Shown here: in pieces, positions 1 through 8,750 of the stretch | Position numbering within the stretch: position 1 is the stretch's first letter | Layout: every line of letters starts with the position of its first letter | Source: Rhodospirillales bacterium | GTDB taxonomy: Bacteria > Pseudomonadota > Alphaproteobacteria > Rhodospirillales > WMHbin7 | Length of the DNA: 64,000 nucleotides | Direction: 5' to 3' | NCBI GenBank assembly: GCA_016214125.1 | Contig: JACRPC010000013.1 | Coordinates: forward strand, 16,601 to 80,600 | Made by a program: the position numbers and the translations under genes | Notes under the pieces: model-generated | The model's database searches: none | What the model was told of the DNA's origin: nothing | What the model saw: only the letters and a program-made list of their open reading frames with translations

Positions 1-2
1 AA

Positions 3-515
3 CGGCGGTTCAATCCGATGCTGGCCACCCACCCGGCGCCGCAGGAGCGGATGGCGGTGCTGGGCGAAATCGGCAACGCCTTGGCTCCCCGAATGAGCGC
101 CATGGAATTGGGTCGGCGGAAACACTTGAGCATGATCCTACCCCGCCGCCATATGTGGATCGAAGACGAAATCCGCCTCAACGATCTGAAGCATGCGGAC
201 GCCCTGCTCGACGTCTTGATCGAGGACGGCGTCAATCTGGGCGAGCTCTATTATTACAAAGGCGAGGCCTATCGCAAGCAAGGCAGCAAGGAAAAACTCG
301 AAAAGGCCCTGGAATTCTACGATCAAGCGATCGGCCGCAACGGCACGCCCGATCGGCTCCACAAGGCGAAGGGGTTGGTGCTCGCCAGGCTTGAGCGCAA
401 CGCCGAAGCGATCGAGGCCCTGGAAAAGTATTTGGCGCTGGTTCCCGAGGATCCGGATGCCGCTCTCCTGCGATCGCAGATCGAGTCGATTCGCAAAAAG
501 GTAGGAAATTCATGA
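3..515 (+). CDS. C-terminal part of an M48-type metallopeptidase with TPR tail (5' end outside window)
   Basis: The frame is open to the left edge, so this is a 3' fragment. The first residues read P-M-L-A-T-H-P-A-P-Q-E-R, matching the THPxPxxR segment that follows the catalytic domain in periplasmic M48 (BepA-like) Zn peptidases. The rest is helical, with TPR-like pairs at about residues 70-155 (YYYKGEAYRK, EALEKYLALVPEDPDAALL). M48/TPR proteins of this kind handle outer-membrane protein quality control. The HExxH motif must lie upstream of the window, so the peptidase call is inference from the THP segment and the TPR tail. It overlaps the next lipoprotein gene by ATGA, so the two are probably co-translated. 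Confidence 0.6.
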   Translation, partial: RRFNPMLATHPAPQERMAVLGEIGNALAPRMSAMELGRRKHLSMILPRRHMWIEDEIRLNDLKHADALLDVLIEDGVNLGELYYYKGEAYRKQGSKEKLEKALEFYDQAIGRNGTPDRLHKAKGLVLARLERNAEAIEALEKYLALVPEDPDAALLRSQIESIRKKVGNS

Positions 516-1096
516 GTGGCGGATGGAAAGCGGGCCTTTCAGCGGCCGTCCTGCTCGTCTTTCTCGCGGGCTGCACGCGCTACCAATTGGCGGAGCCCCG
601 CCTCTACAACTTTGAGAATCACTATCTCTTCAAGACCCGAACCGCCTGGAACACCACGAGCGAATACCGCGCGGTGATGTGGACGAAATCGGGCGAAATT
701 TTGGATGCGCTTTATTTCTTCGAACCGACGCCCAACGGCCAATCGCCTTTTGCCCCGGAATCCCAGGAAAAATTCCCACCGTTCCGGACCAACATGACGG
801 TGTTGGACCTGCGCGATTTCCTGACAACAAGCTTAAGCAATATCAAGGCGCTCGACATCGAATATCAGTCGGCCAAGCCGATCAAGTTGGGCCAGACCGA
901 TGCGCATCGATTCGACTTCACCTATCGTCGGAAGTCGCGGCTGGAAATGCGCGGTATCGCCCTTTTGGCCATCCACGATCACCACCTCTATTTCGTGCTG
1001 TTCATGGCCGAGTCCTCGCACTATTACGGTGCGTTGATCGGCGAAGTCGAAGAAATACTCGCCAGCCTACGGGTGCCGGCCAAAGCGAAATCATAA
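512..1096 (+). CDS. Predicted lipoprotein of unknown function
   Basis: A 194-residue protein with a type II signal peptide: hydrophobic stretch followed by lipobox L-A-G-C with the modified cysteine at about residue 21. The mature part is mixed alpha/beta, rich in aromatic residues, and no catalytic motif is recognised. The start overlaps the upstream peptidase/TPR gene by ATGA, which suggests a joint envelope function. It is followed by a C-rich gap of about 80 bases before hldD. I do not recognise the family. Confidence 0.7.
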   Translation: MSGGWKAGLSAAVLLVFLAGCTRYQLAEPRLYNFENHYLFKTRTAWNTTSEYRAVMWTKSGEILDALYFFEPTPNGQSPFAPESQEKFPPFRTNMTVLDLRDFLTTSLSNIKALDIEYQSAKPIKLGQTDAHRFDFTYRRKSRLEMRGIALLAIHDHHLYFVLFMAESSHYYGALIGEVEEILASLRVPAKAKS

Positions 1097-1174
1097 CCCC
1101 CCCAACCCCCACCTTGCCGCCGCCGCCCAAGAATCCTATAAAGGAATCATCGCGTTGGGATGGGAGAGGGTCGG

Positions 1175-2161
1175 ATGTACATCGTCACCGGCGGCGCCGG
1201 CTTCATCGGCTCCAACATCGTGGCCGCGCTTGAGGCCAGGGGCGTGGGCGACATCGTGGTCGTCGATCGCCTGCGCTCGAACGACAAATGGCGCAATCTG
1301 GCCAAGCGCGAGCTGGCCGACATCGTGGCGCCCGAAAATCTGTTCGCCTATCTCGACGCCAACAAGGACATCGTCAAGGCGGTGTTCCACATGGGCGCCA
1401 TCTCCTCGACGGTGGAGACCGACGCCGACCTCATCATCGGCAACAATTTCCGCCTTTCGCTGGCGATCTGGGTCTGGTGCACCGCCAACCATGTCCGGCT
1501 GATTTACGCCAGCTCGGCTGCCACCTATGGCGACGGCTCGGCCGGATTCAACGACGACATCACGCCCGCCGCCCAGGCGGCGCTGCGGCCGCTCAACGCC
1601 TATGGCTGGAGCAAGCTCTTGTTCGATCGCCGCGTGGCGCGTCTGGTGCAAAATCCCAAGGCGGCGCCGCCGCAATGGGCGGGGCTCAAATTCTTCAACG
1701 TCTACGGCCCCAACGAATACCACAAGGGCGGGCAGAAAAGCGTGGTCGCCCAGATCTATCCGCAGGCGGAAGGCGGCAATCCGGCGCATCTGTTCCGTTC
1801 GCACCATCCGAAATATCCCGATGGCGGCCAGCTGCGCGATTTCATCAGCGTCGACGATTGCGTCGATGTCATGATGTGGCTGTTGGACAATCCGCAGGCC
1901 AGCGGGCTGTTCAATCTGGGCACCGGCAAGGCCCGCTCCTTTGCCGATCTGGCGGCCACCGTCTATCGGGCGCTGGGCAAGGAGCCCTACATCAAATATG
2001 TCGACACGCCCGCCGAGATCCGCCCGCGCTACCAGTATTTCACCGAGGCCAAGATCGCAAGGCTGCGCGCCGCCGGCTATGTGCGGCCCTTCACCAGCCT
2101 TGAGGAAGGGGTGACCCGCTACGTCCAGAAATACCTGCACGCCGCCGATCCGTACAAATAG
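1175..2161 (+). CDS. hldD: ADP-L-glycero-D-manno-heptose 6-epimerase
   Basis: Short-chain dehydrogenase/reductase that epimerises ADP-D-glycero- to ADP-L-glycero-D-manno-heptose, the donor for LPS inner-core heptose. The Rossmann motif [10 protein letters not shown] is at the very N-terminus, the SSAATYG strand carries the catalytic Ser/Thr, and the YxxxK pair appears as YGWSK. Length of about 328 residues is normal. I chose ATG 1175, which follows a purine-rich GGGAGAGGG Shine-Dalgarno, over an in-frame ATG at 1160. A second heptose-pathway gene (gmhA-like) lies near 42 kb. Family assignment is secure. Confidence 0.92.
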   Translation: MYIVTGGAGFIGSNIVAALEARGVGDIVVVDRLRSNDKWRNLAKRELADIVAPENLFAYLDANKDIVKAVFHMGAISSTVETDADLIIGNNFRLSLAIWVWCTANHVRLIYASSAATYGDGSAGFNDDITPAAQAALRPLNAYGWSKLLFDRRVARLVQNPKAAPPQWAGLKFFNVYGPNEYHKGGQKSVVAQIYPQAEGGNPAHLFRSHHPKYPDGGQLRDFISVDDCVDVMMWLLDNPQASGLFNLGTGKARSFADLAATVYRALGKEPYIKYVDTPAEIRPRYQYFTEAKIARLRAAGYVRPFTSLEEGVTRYVQKYLHAADPYK

Positions 2162-2175
2162 ATGATGGCCGCTCG

Positions 2176-2973
2176 ATGATGGCCTCCCTGGCGATTCCCT
2201 TTCCGGCCATCGATCCGGTGCTGATCCAACTGGGGCCGTTCGCGGTGCGCTGGTACGCCTTGGCCTACATCGCCGGGCTCGTGCTCGGCTGGCGTTATAT
2301 GCGCGCCCTATCCGCCCGCCCGCCCGCGGTCCTTAGCCTGGAGCGCCTCGACGATCTTTTGGTCTGGGTCACGCTGGGCGTGGTGCTGGGCGGAAGGCTG
2401 GGTTACGTGCTGTTCTACAAGCCGCTCTACTTTCTCGCCCATCCGCTCGAAGTCGTTTTTCTCTGGCAGGGCGGCATGTCGTTCCATGGCGGTGCCCTGG
2501 GCGTGATCGCCGCCACCGCGCTCTTTTGTCGCAAGCATCGACTCGCCTTTCTGGCGGTGACCGATCTGGTGGCCTGCGCGGTGCCGATCGGGCTTGGGCT
2601 GGGGCGGATCGCCAATTTCATCAATGGCGAATTGTTCGGCCGGGCCAGCGACGCCCCTTGGGCGATGGTCTTTCCCCATGGCGGCCCCTTGGCCCGCCAT
2701 CCCAGCCAGCTTTACGAGGCCCTGCTGGAAGGGCTGGCGCTCTTTGTCGCCCTGGCCTGGCTGTGGCGGAAGGAAGCTCTGCGGCGGCGGATCGGCTGGC
2801 TGTCGGGCGCCTTTCTGGTCGGCTACGGGTTGGCGCGCAGTCTGGCGGAATTCTTCCGCGAGCCCGACGCCCATATCGGCTTCCTGGTCGGCGGAGTCAC
2901 CATGGGCCAGATCTTGTCCCTGCCGATGATCGCGGCCGGCCTGTGGCTGATCGGGCGCGCCAAAACGCCGTGA
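2176..2973 (+). CDS. lgt: Prolipoprotein diacylglyceryl transferase
   Basis: Inner-membrane enzyme that moves diacylglycerol from phosphatidylglycerol to the lipobox cysteine of prolipoproteins. The 265-residue protein has about seven membrane helices, the HGG segment (SFHGGALG) and the Lgt signature [14 protein letters not shown]. Two lipoprotein genes in this window (512 and 4804) would be substrates. Its TGA overlaps the GTG start of the next gene. Two adjacent ATGs (2176 and 2179) make the exact start ambiguous by one codon. Confidence 0.95.
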   Translation: MMASLAIPFPAIDPVLIQLGPFAVRWYALAYIAGLVLGWRYMRALSARPPAVLSLERLDDLLVWVTLGVVLGGRLGYVLFYKPLYFLAHPLEVVFLWQGGMSFHGGALGVIAATALFCRKHRLAFLAVTDLVACAVPIGLGLGRIANFINGELFGRASDAPWAMVFPHGGPLARHPSQLYEALLEGLALFVALAWLWRKEALRRRIGWLSGAFLVGYGLARSLAEFFREPDAHIGFLVGGVTMGQILSLPMIAAGLWLIGRAKTP

Positions 2974-4040
2974 GCGAACCCGAATCGCTCGAAGCCCTTA
3001 TCGCCCGCCAAGGGCCGATCCCGGTCGAGCGATTCATGGGCTTGGCCAACGCCGCCTATTACGCCCAGGGCGCGGCGATCGGACGCGAGGGCGATTTCAT
3101 CACCGCGCCCGAAATCAGCCAGGTGTTCGGCGAGCTGATCGGCGCCTGGCTTTTTGCCCAATGGCAGGTCCTGGGCGCCCCCGATCCGGTGCGTGTTGTC
3201 GAGCTGGGGCCGGGTCGCGGCGCCTTGATCGCCGATCTTCTGCGGGTGGCGGCGCTGCGGCCCGCTTTCGCCAAGGCGATCGATCTTCATTTGGTGGAAA
3301 CCAGCAAGGCGCTACGCGCCCGCCAAAAACAGGCGTTGGGCGGCCGGCCGGCGCGCTGGCACGATTCCTTCGACGAGGTGCCCGAAGGGCCGCTTTTGCT
3401 GGTCGCCAACGAGTTTCTCGACGCCCTGCCCGTTCGCCAATGGGTGCGGCGCGAGGATGGCTGGCGCGAACGCCTGGTGGGCGTGGCCGATGGCCGGCTG
3501 GCCTTTCAAGAATCGCCCGATCCCGATCCGGGGGCACCCGCGATCCTCGCTTCGGCGCACCAAGCCGCGCCCCTGGGCGTCATCGTCGAACATTGCCCCA
3601 CCGCCCACGCGCTGATCGCCAAAATCGCCCAGCGCATCGCCCGGGCGGGTGGTTATGCCCTGTTCATCGATTACGGCCCGGCCGCAAGCGCGCCCGGCGA
3701 TTCCTTGCAGGCGGTGCGCCGGCACCGGCCGGCGCCGATCTTGGAAAGGCCCGGCCGGGCCGATCTCACCGCCCATGTCGATTTCCAGGCCCTGGCGGAA
3801 ACGGCCGGCCTTGCCGGCGTCGCGGTCTTCGGGCCGCTCGGTCAGGGAGTCTGGCTCGAGCGCTTGGGAATCGTGCTGCGCACCCAGGCGCTGATCGCCC
3901 GGGCGCCGCCCGATACGGCGCACGCCCTGGCCCGGGCAACCCAACGCTTGATCGCGCCCACGGAAATGGGCACTCTGTTCAAAACAATGGCGCTAGCGCC
4001 GAAGACAAGTCCGCCGCCGCCGGGTTACGAGGTATCATGA
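2970..4040 (+). CDS. SAM-dependent methyltransferase, MidA/NDUFAF7 family
   Basis: 356-residue class I methyltransferase of the COG1565/DUF185 family. The mitochondrial homologue (NDUFAF7/MidA) methylates an arginine of a complex I subunit; the bacterial substrate is uncertain. The SAM-binding glycine loop is [16 protein letters not shown] near residue 72, followed by LVETS, and ANEFLDALP matches the family's conserved NExxDALP segment. I placed the start at GTG 2970, which overlaps the lgt stop, because homology begins there and the longer upstream frame is a shadow of lgt. It overlaps pgeF by ATGA. Confidence 0.85.
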   Translation: MSEPESLEALIARQGPIPVERFMGLANAAYYAQGAAIGREGDFITAPEISQVFGELIGAWLFAQWQVLGAPDPVRVVELGPGRGALIADLLRVAALRPAFAKAIDLHLVETSKALRARQKQALGGRPARWHDSFDEVPEGPLLLVANEFLDALPVRQWVRREDGWRERLVGVADGRLAFQESPDPDPGAPAILASAHQAAPLGVIVEHCPTAHALIAKIAQRIARAGGYALFIDYGPAASAPGDSLQAVRRHRPAPILERPGRADLTAHVDFQALAETAGLAGVAVFGPLGQGVWLERLGIVLRTQALIARAPPDTAHALARATQRLIAPTEMGTLFKTMALAPKTSPPPPGYEVS

Positions 4041-4804
4041 TCACCGTATCGACCTTGAACGAGGTCAGCCGGGTCCGCCACGCCTTCTTCACCCGCTCGG
4101 GCGGATCGAGCGAGGGCGTCTATGCCGGCTTGAATTGCGGCTTCGGTTCGGGCGACGACCCGGTCCGGGTGGCATCGAACCGCGCCGTCGCCATGGCCAG
4201 GCTCGAACAGGGGCCGAACGCCCTGGTTACGGTCCGCCAGGAACACACCAACACCGTCCTGGTGGTCGACAAGCCCTTTCCGCACGACCAGGCGCCGGTG
4301 GCCGATGCGCTGGTGACCAAGCGGGTCAATCTGGTGCTGGGCGTGCTGACCGCCGATTGCGCGCCGGTCCTGCTGGCCGATGGGCGGGGCCGCGTGGTGG
4401 CGGCCGTCCATGCCGGTTGGCGGGGCGCGCTGGCCGGCGTCGTCGATGCGGCGATCGTCGCCATGGAAGGGCTGGGCGCCAAGCGGGCGCGCATCGTGGC
4501 CGCCATCGGGCCCTCGATCTCGCGCCGCTCCTACGAGGTGGGGCCGGAATTCCCGGCGCCCTTCCTGACCGAGGATGCCGACAACGCCGAATTCTTCCGC
4601 GAATCGCCACGAGCCGGGCGCTATCTGTTCGATCTGCCCGGCTATCTGGCGCGCCGTCTGGCCCGCATCGGGGTGTCCGACGTCGCCACCACGCCCTGCG
4701 ACACCTGCATCGAGGCGGACCGCTTCTACAGCTATCGCCGCTCGGTGATGGCCGGCGACGCGGCCTATGGCCGGCAATTGTCGGCGATCGTTCTCGAACC
4801 CTGA
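4037..4804 (+). CDS. pgeF: Peptidoglycan editing factor / purine nucleoside phosphorylase (laccase-domain, YfiH family)
   Basis: 255-residue multicopper-oxidoreductase-like (laccase-domain) protein. Family members act on purine nucleosides and, in E. coli, limit misincorporation of amino acids into peptidoglycan precursors. Family motifs are visible: RQEHTN, LTADCAPVL, HAGWRG, and the C-terminal CDTC followed by FYSYRR. The metal-binding His and Cys residues are therefore present. The ATG overlaps the previous stop by four bases and the stop overlaps the next lipoprotein start (TGATG). Confidence 0.9.
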   Translation: MITVSTLNEVSRVRHAFFTRSGGSSEGVYAGLNCGFGSGDDPVRVASNRAVAMARLEQGPNALVTVRQEHTNTVLVVDKPFPHDQAPVADALVTKRVNLVLGVLTADCAPVLLADGRGRVVAAVHAGWRGALAGVVDAAIVAMEGLGAKRARIVAAIGPSISRRSYEVGPEFPAPFLTEDADNAEFFRESPRAGRYLFDLPGYLARRLARIGVSDVATTPCDTCIEADRFYSYRRSVMAGDAAYGRQLSAIVLEP

Positions 4805-5658
4805 TGCGCCTGGTCCTCGCGCTTCTGGCCGGATTGATCGCCGGCTGCGCGCCGCAATTGCCGCGCCCCTTCGAGCATGTCGAGACCAATCCGCTGCTCG
4901 ATCTCGACGACCGGGCCGGGCTGTTCCTGGTGCCCGATCCCTTGGCGCCGCCCGCGCTGGGTCCGGCCCTCGTCAAGGCGCTGGCCAAACACGAGGTGGC
5001 GCTGGCGCTCGATCTTGCCCATCCCCAGGCCCAGCGCCTGGGCCTTCGGGTGGTCGAGGAGGCGGAGTCGGGCGATAAGCTGGCGCTCATGCTTTATTGG
5101 GAAATCACCGACCGCGAGGGCTTGGCGGTCGGTCACCATGATCAGCCCTTTCAGGTTTCCCTTAAGGCCTGGCGGGCGGGCGAGGAGGCGCTCGTCAAGG
5201 CGATCGCCAGCGAAGCGGCGCCCAAATTGGCCGAACTCCTGCGCGTCCGCGAGGACCAGCCGGCGGTGCCGCCCGAAGCGGCCAAGCCGCGTCTGGTGAT
5301 CGAGCCGATCGAGGGCGCGCCCGGTGACGGCGCCCGCTCGCTTAGGCTGGCGCTGTCGGCGCTCTTGCGCCAGGCGGGACTGGTGATGGTCGATGCTAGC
5401 TCGGACGAGGAGGCCGATTTCCATCTGGTCGGCCGGGCGGCGATCGCGCGAACCGCCAAGGATGCCGAACGTCTCGACCTCTCCTGGACCCTGTTCGATT
5501 CCTCGGGCGCCGAGCTGGGCACCGTCGATCAAGGAGCGCCGATCGAAGCGAAAAAGCTGGACGGTGCCTGGGGCGGGCTGGCTTACGACATTGCCCTGGG
5601 CGCCGCCCATGGGCTGGTCGATCTCATCCAGCGCAGCCAGAACGCCGCCAAGCCTTGA
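4804..5658 (+). CDS. Predicted lipoprotein, unknown function
   Basis: 284-residue protein with a lipobox I-A-G-C (Cys about residue 15). The mature region has two alpha/beta segments rich in Leu and Ala. The second (about residues 165-280) resembles periplasmic domains that appear in pairs with TolB/LpoB-like folds, but I see no diagnostic motif. The start overlaps pgeF (TGATG), making it the last gene of the lgt-midA-pgeF run. Signal peptide and lipobox are seen directly; function is unknown. Confidence 0.7.
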   Translation: MRLVLALLAGLIAGCAPQLPRPFEHVETNPLLDLDDRAGLFLVPDPLAPPALGPALVKALAKHEVALALDLAHPQAQRLGLRVVEEAESGDKLALMLYWEITDREGLAVGHHDQPFQVSLKAWRAGEEALVKAIASEAAPKLAELLRVREDQPAVPPEAAKPRLVIEPIEGAPGDGARSLRLALSALLRQAGLVMVDASSDEEADFHLVGRAAIARTAKDAERLDLSWTLFDSSGAELGTVDQGAPIEAKKLDGAWGGLAYDIALGAAHGLVDLIQRSQNAAKP

Positions 5659-5690
5659 CCCTTTGCCCCGCCGCCTGCTAGGGCTTGGGC

Positions 5691-6122
5691 ATGAGCCTGA
5701 CCGCCCAGATTCCCCATCTCACCGCCGCCCTCAACGGTCTGGCGAGCCTGCTGCTGATCGCCGCCTTCCTGGCCATCCGCGCCAAGAATCGGCTTTTGCA
5801 TCGGCGCCTGATGCTGTCGGCGCTTGCCGCCTCGGGCTTGTTCCTGCTCTTCTATCTCGTCTACCACTTCACCCAGCCGATCTTCGTCTTCGCCGGCCAG
5901 GGTTGGGTGCGGCCGATCTATTACGCCCTGCTGATCAGTCATGTGCTGCTGGCGATCGTCGCTTTGCCGCTCATCGTGCTCGCCTTGCAGCGTGCCCGGC
6001 GCGGCCAGTTCGAGCGCCACAAGCCCTTGGCCCGCATCACCTTGCCGATCTGGCTCTACGTCTCGGTGACCGGCCTGGTGGTCTACGCGCTCCTCTATCA
6101 CCTCTACCCGCCGCCCGCCTGA
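5691..6122 (+). CDS. DUF420-family membrane protein linked to cytochrome oxidase
   Basis: About 143 residues with four predicted membrane helices. Conserved histidines sit in LLHRRLM, YHFTQP and ALLISHVLL, typical of the DUF420/YozB family found beside heme-copper oxidase genes (CtaM-like, implicated in oxidase assembly). I used ATG 5691; an in-frame TTG lies six bases upstream. Its stop overlaps the oxidase subunit I start (TGATG), so it is part of that operon. A role in oxidase maturation is inference from family and context. Confidence 0.75.
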   Translation: MSLTAQIPHLTAALNGLASLLLIAAFLAIRAKNRLLHRRLMLSALAASGLFLLFYLVYHFTQPIFVFAGQGWVRPIYYALLISHVLLAIVALPLIVLALQRARRGQFERHKPLARITLPIWLYVSVTGLVVYALLYHLYPPPA

Positions 6123-7504
6123 TGGCCGATCCGCTTCTCGAACGTCTGCACGAGGCGCTCGCCCGCTCGGGCCTGAAGCGCGAGGCCCGCGCCTGGGCGC
6201 TCCTGGCCGCCTGGGCCCTGGCGGTGGCCGGGCTGTTCGCGCTGCTCTTGGCGCTGGCGCGCACCCCGGTCGTCCAAGACCTTCTTCCCTGGCGGGGCGA
6301 CGGCTTCTTCCGCAAGGCGCTGGTCACCCATGTCGATTTTTCCTTCGTGGTCTGGTTTCTGGCGCTGCTGGGAGTGCTGCTCGCCTTCGCCGCCGCCCTT
6401 TTGCCCAAGGCCGGTCCGGCCGGCGCGATCCTGGGCCGCATCGCGGTCGGGCTGGGAATCCTGGCCTTCTTTCTGATGGCGCTGCCGGCGCTTCTCGATC
6501 GCGGCCTGCCGGCCTTGAACAATTACGTGCCGGTGCTGGAAGACCCGATCTTCATGGCCGGACTGGTCGCCCTGTTCCTGGCGCTGGGTCTGGTATCGGC
6601 GCGGCTGCTGGCCGGGATGGTTCGCCCTGAGCGGGCGCGCGACGAGCTGGCCCTGGCCGGGGCGGCGGCGGCGCTGGCGATTCTGGTTTCGCTACTCTGC
6701 TTCCTGATCGCGCTCGGGCAATTGCCCAAGGGGCTCGATCCCGCCAATTGGGCCGAACATCTGTTCTGGGGCGGCGGCCATGTGCTGCAATTCGCCTATA
6801 CGATTCTGCTCGTCGCCATCTGGCAGGTTCTGTCCCGCCTGGCTTTCGACCAGCCGGCGCTGTCGCCCGCCCTCTATCGCGCCGCCCTATTCGCCTTCCT
6901 CCCTTTCATCCTGGCGGCGCCGTTCTTCTACGCCCGCCATCCGATCCTGTCCCTGGAATTGAAGAACGCCTTCGCCGACCTGTTCCTCTATGGGCTGGTC
7001 CTGCCCTCGCTGGTCGCCGGGCTGGGCGTGCTGACATGCTGGCGCCAACGCACCCAGCCGGGCGGTGCCGCCGGCCTGGCGTTGATTCTCTCGGTGCTGC
7101 TCTACGGCCTGGGCGGATTGGCCGGCTACACGCTTGGCCCCAACGACACCCGCATTCCCGCCCATTATCACGCCGTCATCGGCGGCGTGAATCTGGCGGC
7201 GATGGGCTTCTATTACGCCGTTCTCCTGCCGCTCTTGGGCCGCCCGATCCTGGGGCGAAAGAAAATGGCGGTCTCGCTCGGACTTTACGGGCTGGGCCAG
7301 TTCCTCTGGACCGCCGGCATGTTCCTGGCCGGCCTCTTGGGCGTGGCGCGCAAGACCGCCGGGGCGGCGCAGGGCCTGGACAGCGCGCCCAAAACGATCG
7401 CCATGACGGTGATGGGGGTGGGCGGGGTGATGGCGGTGGCGGGCGGCGTGCTGTTCGTGGCGCTCATTCTCTATGGCCTGCTGGCCAAACGGAGCCGGCC
7501 ATGA
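6122..7504 (+). CDS. Divergent heme-copper oxidase subunit I (oxygen or nitric oxide reductase type uncertain)
   Basis: 460-residue polytopic protein, about 12-13 helices. Helix II carries His70 (low-spin heme ligand candidate) and helix X reads AHYH (His348 and His350), matching the two axial heme ligands of ba3-type oxidases. The CuB segment reads GGGHVLQF, with His220 but Phe224 where the His-Tyr cross-link Tyr normally sits. The usual CuB HH pair appears as Arg272-His273. The protein therefore keeps its heme ligands but departs at CuB. It sits between a DUF420 gene and a CuA subunit II, all overlapping. Family membership is good; the electron acceptor is not settled by sequence. Confidence 0.75.
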   Translation: MADPLLERLHEALARSGLKREARAWALLAAWALAVAGLFALLLALARTPVVQDLLPWRGDGFFRKALVTHVDFSFVVWFLALLGVLLAFAAALLPKAGPAGAILGRIAVGLGILAFFLMALPALLDRGLPALNNYVPVLEDPIFMAGLVALFLALGLVSARLLAGMVRPERARDELALAGAAAALAILVSLLCFLIALGQLPKGLDPANWAEHLFWGGGHVLQFAYTILLVAIWQVLSRLAFDQPALSPALYRAALFAFLPFILAAPFFYARHPILSLELKNAFADLFLYGLVLPSLVAGLGVLTCWRQRTQPGGAAGLALILSVLLYGLGGLAGYTLGPNDTRIPAHYHAVIGGVNLAAMGFYYAVLLPLLGRPILGRKKMAVSLGLYGLGQFLWTAGMFLAGLLGVARKTAGAAQGLDSAPKTIAMTVMGVGGVMAVAGGVLFVALILYGLLAKRSRP

Positions 7505-7980
7505 GGCAGCGCCTGATCGCCACCTTGATCGCGGTATTGTCCATGGTCCTGCTGGCGGTCATGCCGGCCTGGTGGCGCCAGCCCAAGGGCCTGTCCTATG
7601 CGCTTGACCCCGACCAATTCGCGGCTCGGACCGAGGCGATGGCGAAGGCCCATGCCAGCGGCCGAAGCACCGAGACCGGCCAGCCGATCGTGCGCCCGCC
7701 CGAAGGCGATGTGTACCTGATGGCGCGGCGCTGGAGCTGGTATCCGGTTTTGGAATTGGAGGCGGGGCGCCGCTACCGTCTGCATGTGGCGAGCCAGGAC
7801 GTGGTGCACGGCTTCCACCTCTCCTTGAACGATGCCGAGCGCCTCTTGGTGCCCGGCCGGGTCGAGGTGGTGACGGTGCGGGCCGAAAAACCCGGCCGCT
7901 TCGCCATCGTCTGTTCCGATTATTGCGGGCTCGAGCATAACGGCATGCAGGCGCCGCTGTTGGTGACCGACAAACCCTAA
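7501..7980 (+). CDS. Cytochrome c oxidase subunit II with CuA site
   Basis: 159-residue subunit II with one N-terminal membrane anchor, as in ba3-type enzymes, and a periplasmic cupredoxin domain. The dinuclear CuA ligands are complete: a His in DVVHGFHL and the motif CSDYCGLEHNGM (Cys-x3-Cys-x3-His-x2-Met). It would receive electrons from a soluble cytochrome c or small copper protein. The ATG overlaps the subunit I stop. It ends convergently against the ABC permease gene, overlapping by four bases. Confidence 0.88.
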   Translation: MRQRLIATLIAVLSMVLLAVMPAWWRQPKGLSYALDPDQFAARTEAMAKAHASGRSTETGQPIVRPPEGDVYLMARRWSWYPVLELEAGRRYRLHVASQDVVHGFHLSLNDAERLLVPGRVEVVTVRAEKPGRFAIVCSDYCGLEHNGMQAPLLVTDKP

Positions 7981-8750
7981 GCGCCTTTTTCCACCCGTCC
8001 CACCCGCCAGAGCGCCCAGCTCAAGGCCAGCACCGCCCAGCCGCCGGCCACCGCCAGCGCGGTGAGATAGGCCGGGCTGGCGAACAGGGCCGCCGGTGCG
8101 GCGTAGAAGGGGGCGCGGATCAGTTCGAGCGCGTGGCTCACCGGATTGACGACCATCAGCGCGTAAAGCCAGGCCGGCGCACCGGTGACCGGGAACAGCG
8201 CGCCCGACAGCATCCAAAGCGGCATCAGGAAGACCATCATCACCGCATGGAAGCCCGAGGTGCTGGAGAGGCCCCAGGCGATGGCGAAACCCAAGGCGGT
8301 GAAGCCGACCGAGGCCAGCACCATGCCCATCAGCAAGAGAACCGCCCCGCCCGGCGAGGGGATCAATCCCAAAAAGGGCGCCGCCAGCAGCAAGAGCACG
8401 GCCTGGAAGAGGGCGATGAGCGCGGCGCCGCTCACCTTGCCCAGCACGATGGCCAGCCGCGACACCGGCGCCACCAGCACGCCTTGCAAGAATCCCTGGT
8501 CGCGGTCCTCGATCACCGTGATGCAGGAGAAGATGCTGGCAAACAGGAGCAGCATGAGAAGCGCGCCGGGAAAGAAATATTCGAGATAGGTCATGCCCTC
8601 CAATCCGGCCGAGCGGAAGGAAGGCGTGAAACCGGCGCCCAGGAACAGCCAGAACAGAAGCGGCTGGCCGACCGAGCCCACCACCCGCGAAGGCTGGCGC
8701 AGGAAGCGCACCAATTCCCGTTTGGCCAGAGCGGCGGCGACCCGAATCAT
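7977..8750 (-). CDS. ABC-2 type transporter permease
   Basis: 257 residues, six predicted membrane helices, with the ABC-2 signature region around LIRAPFYAA near the C-terminus and the amphipathic N-terminal KRELVRFLRQPSR. It forms an exporter with the ATPase encoded just upstream, which it overlaps by ATGA. ABC-2 pairs of this type (NodIJ, NosFY-like) often flank cytochrome or copper-enzyme genes. A role in maturation of the adjacent oxidase is possible but only inferred from position, since the genes are convergent rather than co-transcribed. Confidence 0.82.
   Translation of the reverse strand: MIRVAAALAKRELVRFLRQPSRVVGSVGQPLLFWLFLGAGFTPSFRSAGLEGMTYLEYFFPGALLMLLLFASIFSCITVIEDRDQGFLQGVLVAPVSRLAIVLGKVSGAALIALFQAVLLLLAAPFLGLIPSPGGAVLLLMGMVLASVGFTALGFAIAWGLSSTSGFHAVMMVFLMPLWMLSGALFPVTGAPAWLYALMVVNPVSHALELIRAPFYAAPAALFASPAYLTALAVAGGWAVLALSWALWRVGRVEKGA

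Noticed and set aside
5685..7980. Oxidase cluster considered as a cbb3-type (CcoNOP) operon
   Set aside because: There is no CcoO or CcoP c-type cytochrome (no CxxCH), and subunit II has CuA, so this is not cbb3.
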